Below, one piece after another: positions 45,300 through 54,957 of a stretch of 64,000 bases of DNA; within the stretch, counting starts at the first letter, position 1, and each line of letters starts with the position of its first letter. Origin of the DNA: Nectonema munidae (Eukaryota > Nematomorpha > Nectonematoida > Nectonematidae); NCBI GenBank assembly GCA_030549495.1, contig JAUIRK010000112.1:1-64000 (forward strand). Reading direction: 5' to 3'. The notes beneath the pieces were generated by a model. It saw nothing but the letters and a program-made list of their open reading frames with translations. It was not told the origin of the DNA and did not search any database. The position numbers were made by a program, and so were the translations under genes.

Positions 45300-45369
45300 G
45301 GCTTGATGCGGGATCGAACCCAAGACCTTGAGTTATGGAATCGAGCATCTAACCAACCCTACTCACGCC
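45300..45369 (-). tRNA. tRNA-Met(CAT)-like pseudogene or SINE head
   Basis: A 70-nt tRNA-shaped sequence on the minus strand. The acceptor ends GGCGTGA and TCAAGCC pair with one mismatch. The D-arm region TAGGGTTGGTTAGATGC looks like a TAGCTCAGTTGGTTAGAGC motif with a short deletion. The anticodon loop TCCATAA gives CAT, and the T-arm box GGGTTCGATCCC is a perfect internal promoter B box. The D, anticodon and T stems are imperfect, so it is not a working tRNA. A tRNA-derived SINE is the likelier reading, with the body continuing below 45300. Unrelated stretches 45370-46185 show nothing recognisable. Confidence 0.5.
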
Positions 45370-46189
45370 GAAGAAAGAATCTCTATATCTTGCAAGAAAA
45401 ACAAATTTGAGAAAGACCAAGGCACCTAAATAGTTCGAGTCAAGTTTATACTGAGAGAAACTGAGTAAGCAAAGTGTGTTTTCTTTTAATTGAAATTAGA
45501 ATCACTAATTCTGAAAAATCAATAAATTGGAAAGGCCAAATCCGAGCATTTTTGCTGAACAGACTCTGGTTGAAAGTTTGAGTAGATCAAATAAATTTTT
45601 TATAATTCAAATGCTCATATTAATCTATAATACAAATTATCCTTTTGAAGAGAGGAAAAAAGAATTTGCTTGTTTGCGCAAATTAAGATGTCTTTCAAGA
45701 TTGATTACCTTTGAAGATTGATTAGCTTAGAAATAGATGTAGCTTTTTCAACTACATCGCTGATACTTTCTTGACTTGCACTTTATATTTCTCAATTCTA
45801 TAAATGATAAGACTTTAAAAAACGAACTGAAGGTTAGAAATAGGTATTTTGTTGAATTGCCACCGTCAAATATAAAGGAAAATGATTTACTGATAACAAA
45901 TACGATGAGATAGAGAAACAAAAATAAACACGATTTCAGTTTCTTTTTCAACCATACCATGTCAAAAAACATCGTATTTCAAAAAATGCCTTGGAATTTT
46001 TTTTTTCATAAGGATAAAATTTTCATTGAACAAAGCAAAAGATAAATATAGGCTTGAAAATAAAAAGACCAGATCAAAAATGGAGAAAAGGAAGATGAAA
46101 ATATGATTTCAGAAAATAAGATTCTGAAATCAGTAGTTATAGAGATTTGTGATTGCTTATACATGTAACAAATGGCCAATTAGAAACGC

Positions 46190-46785
46190 GTGATAGATTT
46201 GAAAAGCGTTGGATCTGTTAAAATTATATACGAGACTCTCCTTCTCCAGACGAGTGTTCGATACAAAAGTGATTATATAAAGTCAAGTACAAATGCAAAA
46301 ACTTTTAGTATGAATGCAATTTGCTCACTTCTCTGCACTGCTACTAATGCCACTCCTCATAAACGCATTTTTACTTTCGAACGCCGTGCTCCGAATAATT
46401 CCTTACCTCTTTGGCTTTGTGAATCTGGAAAGGTGTTACTAAAGCGTTTCAACAGAAAAAGCAAGTATGACACTGATGGAGAAGTTGTTGGGCCTTTGCC
46501 AAAATTTGACATGAGAATGGAAGAGAAGACTCTGTTGCTTTGAGGAATTTGGCTCGTCTTCCACGTACAAGTGAAGCTAAAACCCATAACTAACTTTCCT
46601 ACAGAAAACGCTGTGCAAATTGATGAAGAAGGAAAGGATGTTGAAGCTGAAAGTCAAACTAATTCCACAGAACTGGAAATGCACACTTATAGCTCTGATG
46701 AGTCAGTTTTACGAAGTTCTTCCAGAGTGCGAAAACCAGTTGTCATTTCTTGTAGTTTCTTGTTCTCTGCGCTACTGTATCCAAA
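46190..46785 (+). mobile_element. Ty3/Gypsy-type LTR-retrotransposon fossil (integrase C-terminal region)
   Basis: Translations resemble the C-terminal end of Gypsy integrase polyproteins of the K02A2.6-like type: SLLCTATNATPHKRIFTFER, a WLCESGKVLLKRF-like segment, and a closing SSRVRKP element. Only this end of the element is recognisable; LTRs, gag, protease and reverse transcriptase were not found nearby. It is a broken, truncated fossil of moderate to old age. Confidence 0.6.
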
Positions 46786-46959
46786 TTAGGTTTCTTCATG
46801 TTCTCGTTGTATTCAAATGTTATGGTTATTGTTCTGTTCTTTTGACTGATTCTCTGTTTGTGTAACATATATATATATATGTATTTACTTCTTTGAGTTT
46901 ATTCACTATTGATGGTGTATTTTGTTGAATAAAGCCTCCTTAGGTTCTTTTCCTTCTTG

Positions 46960-47870
46960 TTTCTTTAACGTTTTACAACTCCATGCATCTTCGATGAGAT
47001 TGATTATCATTCAAAATATGGAAATGGTCCTTCCAAAACTCTTTTAGAGTTAATTCAGTTTGATTTGTAATTTTAAAACACCTACGAAACAGGCCTAGGG
47101 TGTACAATTTATTGAAATTTGATATCACCTGTTGGTCGATTGGCTTGGAAACTTGAGTAAAATCAAACTCTAAAACCAAGTCTTCCTCAAAATCTGGAGG
47201 GTGAGCAAGAGCATTGTCGGCATTTTAATCGCAACCATTTTTCTTGAAGATAATTTTTACACTTGGAGCATTGAAGTATCCACTCCGTGAAAAATTTGCG
47301 AGCGACCCAAGCTTTTGCATCTGCTCTCCACATTAAAGGTAAATTGCTTTTCATTACATTAGTTCGCTTTTAAACACTCGAGGGTTATCTGAGTGATAAA
47401 TCAAGAGCGGCTTCGCTTTGAAATCATTACTAGCATTTCCACACATCAAAAGACTCAACCTGTCTTTCATAGTTTTATGACCTGGTAACACTTTTTCCTC
47501 TTTTGTTATATAAGTGCGGTTTGGCAACTTTTTCCAAAAAATAAACCAACCTGTTTCGTCTCCATCAAAAACATGCTTTGGGAGAAAACCTTCCGCTTTT
47601 GTGAAATCATTAAATTCTTCTTTTCCTCTGCTCCTTCCTTGTCTGAACTTGCCGCCTTTCCATTACTCTCCAATTACACTGTGAATTTTTTATCTTTTTT
47701 TTTAAACATTTCGAAAAATCCTTTTCACAGATATCATACTCTGACGCAAGATTGGAAAGACGAACACCATTTTCACATTTTGCTATTATTTCCTTCTACG
47801 GCTACTCTCTTAGTCTTTGCTTTTCTTTTGTCACCGTCACTTATATTTTCTTTAGACAATATTCTTTAGA
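46960..47870 (-). pseudogene. Tigger/pogo-type transposase (TIGD1-like), broken
   Basis: On the minus strand, a helix-turn-helix piece near 47750-47790 (IIAKCENGVRLSNLASEYDI) precedes a DDE domain. The first aspartate lies in DGDETGWF near 47555, followed by KLPNRTYITKEEKVLPGHKT and DRLSLLMCGNASNDFKAKPL. The second aspartate lies in NADNALAHPP near 47220. The third lies in VSKPIDQQVISNF near 47140, then LKEFWKDHF. The order and motifs fit the Tc1/mariner-pogo superfamily. Several stops and shifts interrupt the gene. A downstream TATA-rich run and the TTAA MITEs at 47929 flank it. No terminal repeats were identified. Confidence 0.75.
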
Positions 47871-47928
47871 CTTTAGTAACATTATCCTCAAATGTTTATG
47901 CAAATGACATTCAATTAACACGTATTAA

Positions 47929-48059
47929 CCCATTAAGTACCATAGAAATCAGACGATATTTAAAAAAAACGCAGACGATTTATATTCAAAGTCATTGAAA
48001 AAAGCAGACGAAGATGAAATTACTTATGTTCCCAAATGGGAACATTGGGACTTAATGGG
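47929..48059 (-). mobile_element. piggyBac-like MITE, divergent subfamily (copy 4)
   Basis: Flanked by TTAA (47925-47928 and 48060-48063). The outer end CCCATTAAGTACCATAGAAA distinguishes it from the CCCATTTAAGACCAAG subfamily, and the inner palindrome is GTTCCCAAATGGGAAC. The half copy at 28530 is the same subfamily. Confidence 0.85.
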
Positions 48060-48063
48060 TTAA

Positions 48064-48194
48064 CCCATTTACGACCAATGTTCCTATTTTGGAACATAAG
48101 TAATTTCATCTTCGTCTGCTTTTTTCAATGACTTTGAATATAAATCGTCTGCATTTTTTTTAGATATCGTCTGCTTTGCTTGGTCTTAAATGGG
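48064..48194 (+). mobile_element. piggyBac-like MITE abutting copy 4 and sharing its TTAA (copy 5)
   Basis: Nearly identical to 12461-12589. Its left TTAA (48060-48063) is also the right TTAA of the element at 47929, and its right TTAA is 48195-48198. The two are head to head in opposite orientation. One inserted exactly into the target duplication of the other. Confidence 0.85.
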
Positions 48195-48599
48195 TTAATG
48201 TATGCACTATCCTCTAATATGTACTGCTAATATTCAATCTCCAAGACACAATTACATTTATTACACCTTTAAGCCTCAATGTACTCACAAGAACACACAC
48301 ACACACACACACATACACATTACACATACCTGCATAATGCCCAGAACATATACTTATATATATGTAAATGGAGAAAGCGAGGCGTCACTTCTTTAGATCT
48401 TCACCGTCATCAACAAAGGCTATCAATGCGCCAGAGAAAAAGTGAAGATGGAAAACCTCAGCCAATTCACCGTTATCCTCAGCAAAAGGCAAAGTATTCC
48501 TTTGATTTGCATTTATTTCACTTGTTCCTGTTTTGCACCGATATCTTTGTTGTTTAATTTATTTTTAAGATTTGTAAGTTACACTCACTCAGTATGCAT

Positions 48600-49066
48600 G
48601 ATCGCATTATAGCTAAAAGGGCTTTGACAAATATTTGTAAAAAATTGACCATCTTATAAATGGTTCTATAAAAGATTTAGAGGAATTGACTCAAACCCAA
48701 AATAAGTTAGAACTCCTGTATTATGAGGTCGTAGAGGAACACAAGGAATATTGTGGGAGTGAAAGATGAAGACGAGTGGATAATAGATGTATATGCAAAG
48801 TATTCGACCTGTAAAGCAAAGATAGATTCGTATATTTTTATGTTAAGTGATTCAATTAAAGCACACTCAATAATAAAATAGATTTGAACAAAGAAAAGCT
48901 CATAGGTATTGTAGGTGTTATTAAATCTTCAACCAATCCAAATAAAGAAATATATAAAGATTTAAGAGATAAGATAAGTGCTCATGAAAAATTAATAGAT
49001 GAGCTCGCATACACTACAGATGAAACGTTAAAAAACTTAAAAAATGATTCTTTAACTTTAATATAA
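48600..49066 (+). mobile_element. Possible LTR-retrotransposon gag-like fossil (DUF1759/Pao-BEL style)
   Basis: Acidic helical translations such as NGSIKDLEELTQTQNKLELL and DEDEWIIDVYAKYSTCKAKI recall the DUF1759 region at the gag N-terminus of Pao/BEL elements. It is broken in several places, and no LTR or pol was seen. The family call is weak. Confidence 0.3.
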
Positions 49067-49079
49067 GAGTGTTATAATA

Positions 49080-49560
49080 ATAATAGAAATAATCTAAACA
49101 ATCTATAAAATATAAAATTTCTCATAACTTTAACTTTTTTATGTTTAACTCTCAATGTATTCTTTCTAAAATAAGCACGTGTAAAAATATAATTAAAAAA
49201 CTTCTTTTAGATAAATATACTTTAACTTGTCATTCTATTAATTGCTTTGTGTGTAACAACCACCAATAGTTATTTAACAATATATTAACAGCCACTCATT
49301 CTAATCATGCGCACTGCACACTATCTGTATTTTATTCCAGCTAATGTGATTATTTTTACTTCATATTTATTTTATGAATATCCTATATGATGTATTTCTA
49401 TTTCATTGATGTAATATGGGTTTTATTCATATCAGCGGCTTGTAGGCCTTTTGAATTTTTTCCCAACTATAAATATGCAATGTCTTTCTTTTTAAATTCC
49501 TTATTAAATTCTTTTTTTATATGTTTAGTGGTGTATTCCAATTTTATTTTATCAATTAAT
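49080..49560 (+). mobile_element. LINE 3' fragment: ORF2 C-terminus and untranslated tail
   Basis: The minor frame near 49150-49265 reads CKNIIKKLLLDKYTL, then TCHSINCFVCNN and a stop, matching the ORF2 C-termini at 58708-59085 and 35591-35779. The 3' untranslated part continues to a TTC repeat at about 49713-49749, so the compound microsatellite is embedded in its tail. Confidence 0.5.
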
Positions 49561-49565
49561 AAATT

Positions 49566-49583
49566 CTCTCTCTCTCTCTCTCT

Positions 49584-49668
<85 letters not shown>

Positions 49669-49675
49669 TCTCTCT

Positions 49676-49713
<38 letters not shown>

Positions 49714-49719
49714 CTTCTT

Positions 49720-49749
<30 letters not shown>
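49566..49749 (+). repeat. Compound microsatellite (CT)n-(C)74-(CT)n-(T)35-(TTC)n
   Basis: A CT run to 49592, then 74 C (49593-49666), a short CT stretch, 35 T (49679-49713) and TTC repeats to 49749. Long open frames of proline/leucine and glycine/arginine on the two strands are products of this repeat and not genes. The exact lengths could be assembly-dependent. Confidence 0.9.
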
Positions 49750-49750
<1 letters not shown>

Positions 49751-49904
49751 TATAATTGCTTCGGAGGAAAAGAAAGGCGGTCCCGCCAATACCATACAAA
49801 ATATGGTTTGCGCGCCTAGGGAGCACTACTGCCGCCTTGCAGCAACACAAATAAAATGTTTTTAAAATGATGTTTATCAGACACTCGCATGCAGCACATT
49901 ATTA

Positions 49905-50190
49905 GTTGGTTCGATGTTTAAGTGGGTGGCCCGCATTTTGCAACGAAAGGATTAAAAGAGCTCAAGAGGTAATAAAATCACAAAACGGAAAGATATGAAA
50001 CAACCAACCTTCAATACTCGCTTCAAACAAATTGAACAAGAGTGAAAATCCGGAACAAATTAAAATGAATTGAATTAAATTAAATTGAGAGCTATAAATT
50101 TACGTGTATTCCACAACACCCGGAAAACAATTGGCACCTCTCCACACCGCTTCTCTGTGTTAGACCCTGCATGACCCCCAGTTTAAGAAC
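49905..50190. mobile_element. Possible hAT-type MITE
   Basis: The right end reads CCCCAGTTTAAGAACCCCTG (CAGGGGTTCTTAAACTGGGG in reverse, a hAT-like terminus). A degraded counterpart GTTCGATGTTTAAGTGGGTG lies at about 49910. No coding frame; target duplication not certain. 50191-50965 holds only AT-rich DNA. Confidence 0.35.
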
Positions 50191-50969
50191 CCCTGAACTA
50201 ATGAGTGGTAAATATTATATAACACTTGTAGCGATTTGCTGTTATAGCCACCACTAGCACAAGAGCCAAAGTCTTGCGAACGAATACATGTGTTAGTTTT
50301 AGCGAAAGTTAGTAAAACACCGCAAAGCTGGCAAACAAATTATAAAAGAGATGAGGAAATTTGAAAGCCCAAACATGAACCCCTCTAACTAACTATTTAT
50401 CTATCAACAATACGAATTATATTGATTAATTTTTTCAACTAAGATTATTATTGATATTCCTCTACATTTATACGTATAGATAATAATAATAATCATTGAC
50501 ACTCACAAGGCGTGACTAATCAAAATTTCCTTATATGAAAATAATTGTCTTAATTATTTTAAAGAATATAATCAATGTTAAATATACCTATTATGTAATG
50601 GGCAAATGTAGGATAAATCATAGAGTTATAAAAAGTGTAGTCTAAATAACGATAAGTATAAATAATTAACAGTCTGAATTTATTAAAAAAAAAAGAGAGA
50701 GAGATGATAATAATATACGTTGTAGTCTGCTATGACACAATTATAAATAAATCGTAAATAGGTCTAAATGGGAGATTCTTTGCAAAGCTATCAATTATGT
50801 ATATTTTATCAATCACAAATATATTCTTTTCTTCTTACAGCTTTGACACCTTGGTACTACATTAATGATTTATATAATTCTTTGATACTATTAAAAACAC
50901 CTTTCATCCCAAAAAAGAGTAGTTTCTGTTGTCCATTAGCAAGAGTAGAGCATAGGGGTCTGTTATCAG

Positions 50970-52016
50970 ATGAATTCTTCAAATATCACTTTCCCTCACA
51001 AAACATGTGTGATTGACAAGGGGATAACCTCTTATATTTGCTACTCACAGATGTATGGCGCTATTCTAATGTTGATTGGCTTTTTGGGTGCCATTTTCAA
51101 CATGGCGTTGTGCTGCATATTTAAGCACATCTCTCAAACGGAATTCTCGATTTACAGCATTTTGAAGAAGGCGAGTTTTCTCTTAACCCTCTTGTCCATT
51201 CTAATAATAACGAGATCTCTGCTATTTTTCCACATTTCCTTTCAGTACGTGAGTAAAGTTTCCATAATTTTTCAGTGCAACTGGAACTTCTACTACGTTT
51301 ACATCCTCCCACTACTCGCACAGTCCATCTACTACGCCTTCCTCTTTTACCTAATGCTCTACTTTGTCGTGCTGTACCAAAAGGTGGCAAAACGTGGTTT
51401 GTTTGAAGGCATGGTAAAGTATTCAGAGAAGTGCAGCTTCAAATATTACTTGGCCTTTTTCCTCTTGCTGATAAACCTGGATAACTCTTTTTCCTACAAG
51501 CAATCGAAAGACGTTTGTTGGCAAAAAGAGCACCAATACCAAATCTGCCACACGTTGTTGGCCGAAAAACACAAAACACTCTTTCTCTACAGCATAATCA
51601 AGCACTTCATCTACCTTTTGTTCATGTCTTTTGGATGCTACCCCCTGTTCCTCATCATAAAGTCCATGACGGCATTCATCCGACCAATCATAAATGTAAG
51701 TTGGATTGAGGAAGGAAGGAGGGCAGATGTGATAGAAATATGCAACTTCATAAACAAAGCAAAACTCAGGAGTAAGCAACTGTACTTCTACTTCCTATCC
51801 AACATCTGTTTCTTTTTACTCAACTTGATCAGCTACACCTACTCCCAAACGGTCATCTTCAACGAAAATAGGCCTTGCTCCTCGTCCCTGAGCCTGGTCT
51901 TAATGTCAGCGTACTCCTTGTCAAACATGTTTGTTTTCATCCTTCTCGATGGCAATGTGAGGAGTTGCATCAGAAATTTCCTGCTCACCTTCAAAACCTT
52001 GCAAAAGCTCTTCTAA
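50970..52016 (+). CDS. Intronless divergent seven-transmembrane receptor
   Basis: A 348-residue frame starting at MNSSNITF (two N-glycosylation sequons) with seven hydrophobic segments at about residues 29-54, 66-90, 108-138, 154-172, 203-232, 266-290 and 303-325. Extracellular cysteines (CVIDKG, then CWQKEHQYQICH in the second loop) could form disulfides. TM7 ends SLSNMFVFILLDGNVRS, a degenerate NPxxY-like end followed by a short basic tail with a possible helix 8. There is no DRY motif. It is not related by eye to the 288-residue receptors except in fold. GC content is higher than the flanks, and AATAAA is at 52086-52091. Most likely a plasma-membrane GPCR of a fast-evolving invertebrate family; ligand unknown. 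The overlapping frame from 50768 is upstream noise. Confidence 0.8.
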   Translation: MNSSNITFPHKTCVIDKGITSYICYSQMYGAILMLIGFLGAIFNMALCCIFKHISQTEFSIYSILKKASFLLTLLSILIITRSLLFFHISFQYVSKVSIIFQCNWNFYYVYILPLLAQSIYYAFLFYLMLYFVVLYQKVAKRGLFEGMVKYSEKCSFKYYLAFFLLLINLDNSFSYKQSKDVCWQKEHQYQICHTLLAEKHKTLFLYSIIKHFIYLLFMSFGCYPLFLIIKSMTAFIRPIINVSWIEEGRRADVIEICNFINKAKLRSKQLYFYFLSNICFFLLNLISYTYSQTVIFNENRPCSSSLSLVLMSAYSLSNMFVFILLDGNVRSCIRNFLLTFKTLQKLF

Positions 52017-52085
52017 AAAGCAGACTATGTGTAAAGCATTTAATTCTTTTTTTTATTAAATTTGATTTAAAATGTTTCGTGTAAA

Positions 52086-52091
52086 AATAAA
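52086..52091 (+). terminator. Polyadenylation signal of the 348-residue receptor
   Basis: AATAAA 70 nt after the stop codon at 52016, just before the simple-repeat tail of the LINE fragment that lies downstream. Confidence 0.5.
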
Positions 52092-52127
52092 TCTTTTTCT
52101 TCTCTATTAAAACCTTGATTTCAAGTT

Positions 52128-52830
52128 TCAATTCAATTCAATTCAATGTATTGAAAATAATAAAGCAAACATAAGTCAATATCCGTGTTTAATGTTATAA
52201 ACACTATGAGAAAAAGTTTAATTAAAAATAAAATAAATTTAGGAGGCAGTTCAGGTAGCATATGAAAAGAGAGATGGTAAAAGCAGAATGTTATGTGGAT
52301 GATAAAGTGATTTAGCTGGTGGTGAAGTTGGATTGATACTCAATTAGGTAGTGAGTGAAGAGCTTTTTTTTGAAAATGCGTAGTGAAGTGATTAAATAGA
52401 AAAGGGGAAGACTTTTGTTTTTCGTTCTGACGCGGTGGAATATTGAAAAATTTGTTCAGACAAATTTTTTCGTCTATTGCTGCATTGTGAATGGCCTTGA
52501 ATGCAGATATGAGAAATTTAAAATTCATAAACTTTATATTGGGTAGGATATTTGTGAAAATTATCTGGTGAGTTGTGATTTCTGATGATGATTGCAAATT
52601 GAAAATGAATTTAATGGCATTTTTGATTAATCTTTCGAATTTGTCATGATCTTTCTTGGATAAAAGGGGGAAGTAGCTTTCGAGAGAATAATTGAAGTTG
52701 TTGAGGATGTAGGATTTGATCAGGATCTTTTTGTGGGAGGGTGAGAGAAAGGAGAATGATTTTTTGAGGATAGAAAGTTGGAATTTAGATCTTTAGTCCT
52801 AGTATATTTATGGAGTTAATATTTTTTGTT
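52128..52830 (-). mobile_element. LINE relic: RT thumb/connector and 3' end
   Basis: Minus-strand translation reads LSPSHKKILIKSYILNNFNY, LLSKKDHDKFERLIKNAIKF and TTHQIIFTNILPNI, the RT connector pattern of a LINE. The last open part is 52340-52597. The 3' end is at an (ATTGA)n repeat, seen as AATTC repeats at 52128-52147. Its connector differs from the other LINEs here. It lies tail-to-tail with the receptor gene. Confidence 0.6.
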
Positions 52831-54930
52831 TTGAATGGCAGGGAAAGATTTGAACGAGCTTTAGGGGAGATAAAGAAGTTCATTCGTCAAGGTCCATCTT
52901 CTATCCTAGCTTACAAATTTTGCAAGGCGAGTTAGAGTCTTATAAAAAAAATACCTATTATTATTAATATTAATCTCACATCCATCTGATAATAAGAATT
53001 TGGAAACAAGGTTTGTAAAAAAAGCATAGGCTTAATAATTAATCACTACTTAATAATAATTAATTAGAGGATTTGATTGGTATAAAAGTAGGAAAAAAAA
53101 TTCAGTAATTTTGACAACATGCACTAAATCAAACAATTTAAATTTGCTAACTGAAAGATCCACAAATATACTATTCAGTTCGTTGAAATAACAACTAATA
53201 TACTTTTCGAAAGTTATAAATTGAGCAAATCAAGAAAGTTTAATTGACATATTATAGGAGTTTATTATTTAGCAAATCAATAAGTTCAATCATTCAACAT
53301 TTCATTTCGTTAGACTAACTTGTAAAAAATGTTCGAATTAGTTCAGTCAAAGAAATATGATTGGTTTACTTCCAATTTTAAACCACTAATTCTTTGAGTT
53401 AAAAAATTTTTTTCAGATATTTGAAAATGGATAATATTTAAAAATTGACAGGTAAAATGAATAATGGTTTGCTTGATTTTACTTGAACTATAAAAAAAAT
53501 TAATAGAAATTTGCGTTATGTTTTCTTGAAAATCAATTTTTAGTCTTTTTTTGGAAGCAAAGGGGAAAACAAATGAAAAATATTAATAATTAAATAATTT
53601 AAGAAATTATTTCTTTGTTATGGTTTTTTAAACATAGAAAAAAGAAAAGTTTTCTTCAATTTTTCAGGATATTTCATGTTGGAAACCTAAATGATGATAA
53701 GCAAAATAATTGAAGCTTCGAAGATGCTTTTTGCCAAACATACAAAACCATGCTCCACTATTAAAATAAATGAAGATTTTTCATCTGAAGTCAAACTACT
53801 TTTGACAAATATTGCAAAGTTTGTTCTGCTAAAAGAACTTCCAATAGCTTATGGTTAACAAAAGTGTAGATTTTCTATACTTTTCGCTCACAACTTTAAT
53901 ACACTAAATCTTTTAATCTTTTCATAATGAATAAAATTTAATTTTGCGTTTGCCAAACTTTCACAAAAAATAACATAAATCATTTTTTCAAAGTTTTTAT
54001 TGCCTTTAAGTTCAATAAACTATTTTTAAAAAAATTTTTTTCCAACAGATTATATTTTACAGGAAAAAGGAATTATCAACCATTCTTGTATTTTGGAATT
54101 CAAATGATTCTTAAAAAAATACTGAAAAATAAGTCCTTTTTCATCTGTAATTTGATTTTGATTGAAATTCTGACCACACTTAAATTTTCGTGTAAAGAGT
54201 AAGTTTTTGAAAAAATATTTGAATACCTGTTTATACAATGCCAAATTTTTTAGTAAAAAAATAATCCCCCTGAATTTGATTTTCGTTCAGAAGTCAGGGA
54301 TTCGCCTACGGTGAGAAACTGTGCACTACATCATCTTTGCTCTATATAGATGCTTGAAACAAAATTTCTTCATATGTATAAACTTGAATCTATTTCCAAC
54401 TTTTCTTACAAGTGAACTCTATTGTTTTACTTTACTTCAAAGTTTGGCGCTAGTTTTTAGTTTTGTGAATGAAAACTTAAGAACAAGTTATACAGAGACT
54501 GATTAGATTGAAAAAGGAATACACAAAAATGATTTCTATAAAATAAAAAACGATCAAAAGGCAGAATGGCTTTATTTAGTTCATCACAAATGCAAGAGGC
54601 AACAAAATTATAGACAGCGAATTGTGTCGCAAAAAAAAGAAAAGTCTGGAGTCGGGAGCGTCTTTAAAACAAAATGTGGGCAAACTATTTCAAAATATTT
54701 CAACTGCCTACATTATCAGGTCATCCTCGTTATAATACGTTATAAAAATCGTTATGTTTGAGTCATTTCAGACGATAGAAAACGTCAAATCATAACTTTC
54801 CATAATCTAAAAGATAATAGAATGATTATGATAAATTTTTAAAAAGCACAAATCTTTATTTTAATCACTAAAATGAAAACGATTCAAGAAATAGAATTTT
54901 CATCTTTCTTCTTGACCTAAATATTTAAAG
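52831..54930. other. AT-rich stretch without a recognisable gene
   Basis: Several short frames on both strands without signatures. A GC-slightly-richer patch at 54580-54700 has no clear identity. This is probably intergenic DNA downstream of the phase-1 exon gene. Confidence 0.35.
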
Positions 54931-54935
54931 TATTT

Positions 54936-54941
54936 TTTATT
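54936..54941 (-). terminator. Polyadenylation signal of the phase-1 exon gene
   Basis: AATAAA on the minus strand, 16 nt past the stop codon (TGA at 54958-54960), in the right place for the terminal exon 54958-55322. Confidence 0.55.
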
Positions 54942-54957
54942 AATTGAATAAAAAGAA

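Noticed and set aside
45527-45721. 64-codon frame beginning MERPNPSIFAEQTL
   Set aside because: No family, no splice or polyadenylation support and no paralogue; probably chance.
49387-49850. Long proline/leucine (+) and glycine/arginine/lysine (-) open frames
   Set aside because: They are produced by the C, T and TTC runs and have no unique coding sequence beyond them.
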